Below the pieces are notes generated by a model. It had not been told where the DNA came from. It worked only from the letters and a program-made list of their open reading frames with translations, and did no database searches. 5,612 nucleotides of DNA from Pseudomonadota bacterium (GTDB taxonomy: Bacteria > Desulfobacterota > Desulfovibrionia > Desulfovibrionales > Desulfovibrionaceae): positions 1-5,612 of the forward strand of contig JAEXRD010000146.1 in assembly GCA_023438245.1 (NCBI GenBank), in the 5' to 3' direction. The position numbers and the translations under genes are program-made. Of this stretch, positions 4,378-5,612 are shown piece after piece (position 1 is the stretch's first letter; each line of letters starts with the position of its first letter).

Positions 4378-5505
4378 ATGCCCGCCCAAGTCTATTTCTG
4401 GAACATGCGCACCACCATGAAGGCCCCCTACGCCGAGAAGATGCGCCGCCTGCTGGACCGCACCGGCTTCGCCGGGCACCTCTCCGGCGGCGAGCTCACG
4501 GCCATGAAGATCCACTTCGGCGAGCGCGGCGTGACCAGCCACGTGCAGCCGCTCATGGTCAAGCCCATCGTGGAATGGCTGGCCGCCGCCGGGGCCAAGC
4601 CCTTCCTCACCGACGCCAGCACCCTGTACGTGGGCCAGCGCGGCGAGGCCGTGAGCCACGCCATGCAGGCCGCCATGCACGGCTACGACCCGCTGCTCAT
4701 GGGCGCGCCGGTGATCATCGCCGACGGGCTCAAGGGCGGGGCGCAGGTCACCATCCCGGTCCGGGGCGGCAAGCACGTCGCCGAGGCCCACATCGCCGAG
4801 GGCATCGCCACCGCCGACATGCTGGTGTCCATCAACCACCTCAAGGGCCACGAGCTGGCGGGCTTCGGCGGCGCGCTCAAGAACATCGGCATGGGCAGCG
4901 CCAGCAAGCAGGGCAAGATGCAGCAGCACGTCACCACCGGCCCGGCGGTGAACCTGGACAGCTGCAAGGGCTGCGGGGCCTGCGCGGGCATCTGCGCCGC
5001 CGGGGCCCTGGCCCTGCTCGAACCGCTTGATGGAGGCAAGCCCAAGATCTCCCTGAACCTGGAGCGCTGCGTGGGCTGCGGAGCCTGCTTCCTGGCCTGC
5101 AAGTTCGGCGGCCTGGAAATCAACTGGAAAACCGACGTGGCCGCCTTCCTGGAACGCATGGTGGAATACGCCGCGGGCGTGCTCCAGCCGCGCACCAAGC
5201 CCAGCCTGCACGTCACCTTCGTCACCAGCGTCACCCCGGACTGCGACTGCATGGGCTTCTCCGACGCGCCCATCTGCTCGGACATCGGCGTGCTGGCCAG
5301 CCTGGACCCCGTGGCCATCGACCAGGCGGGCGTGGACCTGGTGAACCGCGCCGAGCCGCGCTACCCCAGCCACCTGCCCGCTGGCGTCAAGGCCGGGGAC
5401 GACAAGTTCCGCGCCATGCGCCCGCACCTGCCCGAACACATGGGCCTGGACTACGCCGAAAAGCTCGGCCTGGGCACCAGGGACTACGAGCTGGTGGCCA
5501 TATAA
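4378..5505 (+). CDS. DUF362 protein with two [4Fe-4S] ferredoxin motifs (COG2768-type)
   Basis: A 375-residue cytoplasmic protein without signal peptide or membrane segment. The N-terminal DUF362 part (about 1-190) contains MKIHFGERG (43-51), LTDASTLYVGQRGE (77-90) and the conserved block INHLKGHELAGFGGALKNIGMG (152-173). A ferredoxin insert follows with two complete CxxCxxCxxxC motifs, C196/C199/C202/C206 and C231/C234/C237/C241, predicted to bind two [4Fe-4S] clusters. Neither last Cys is followed by the usual Pro. The C-terminal part carries PDCDC (287-291), C300 and SLDPVAIDQAG (308-318), also typical of this family. Members are described as uncharacterised Fe-S proteins; an electron-transfer role is inferred and the partner is unknown. 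The ATG at 4378 has AAGGAG at 4365-4370, 7 nt upstream. The frame extends upstream to 4273, but that would overlap the six-Cys gene. Confidence 0.92.
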   Translation: MPAQVYFWNMRTTMKAPYAEKMRRLLDRTGFAGHLSGGELTAMKIHFGERGVTSHVQPLMVKPIVEWLAAAGAKPFLTDASTLYVGQRGEAVSHAMQAAMHGYDPLLMGAPVIIADGLKGGAQVTIPVRGGKHVAEAHIAEGIATADMLVSINHLKGHELAGFGGALKNIGMGSASKQGKMQQHVTTGPAVNLDSCKGCGACAGICAAGALALLEPLDGGKPKISLNLERCVGCGACFLACKFGGLEINWKTDVAAFLERMVEYAAGVLQPRTKPSLHVTFVTSVTPDCDCMGFSDAPICSDIGVLASLDPVAIDQAGVDLVNRAEPRYPSHLPAGVKAGDDKFRAMRPHLPEHMGLDYAEKLGLGTRDYELVAI

Positions 5506-5524
5506 CGGGCGGCACAGCCTCCGG

Positions 5525-5612
<88 letters not shown>

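Noticed and set aside
4315..5439. Minus-strand frame of 374 codons opposite the DUF362 gene
   Set aside because: It is an antisense shadow of a gene with two clear ferredoxin motifs; its translation is low-complexity Ala/Gly/Val/His-rich.

Overview
The window is GC-rich and gene-dense, with five confidently recognised protein genes and one plausible small orphan gene. The GreA sequence, a tandem pair of small heat-shock proteins and a DUF362/ferredoxin protein of the COG2768 type together suggest a Desulfovibrionales (Desulfovibrio-like) sulfate reducer or a close relative. This is inferred from protein character only, since no rRNA or taxonomic marker is present.

Layout from left to right. 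(1) Positions 28-632: a sigma70-type promoter, a leader containing a strong intrinsic-terminator-like hairpin, then greA (+). (2) Positions 656-700: a terminator shared by convergent greA and a secreted eight-repeat Sel1 protein (-, 712-1908). (3) Positions 1909-2275: a divergent intergenic region with short palindromes and a promoter for a 73-residue acidic orphan protein (+, 2276-2497). (4) Positions 2517-2551: a hairpin between that small gene and the convergent Hsp20 operon. (5) Positions 2573-3392 (-): two tandem Hsp20 chaperone genes in one operon, with a promoter near 3463-3490. In their leader the Shine-Dalgarno sequence can pair with an upstream segment, as in RNA thermometers. (6) Positions 3491-3968: intergenic DNA with no convincing gene. 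(7) Positions 3969-5505 (+): an apparent two-gene unit encoding an exported six-cysteine protein and a cytoplasmic DUF362 protein with two [4Fe-4S] motifs. (8) Positions 5526-5612: an almost pure poly-G run ending the window, most likely a sequencing or assembly artefact at a contig end.

The genes form several independent transcription units. Common themes are transcription-elongation quality control (GreA), protein quality control (two sHSPs) and envelope or redox proteins of unknown role (Sel1, six-Cys protein, DUF362 protein). The most interesting regulatory signals are RNA-level: a terminator inside the greA leader, resembling the leader-terminator arrangement known for E. coli greA (GraL), and the predicted SD-sequestering hairpin ahead of the Hsp20 operon. 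No mobile element, CRISPR array, tRNA or rRNA was seen.
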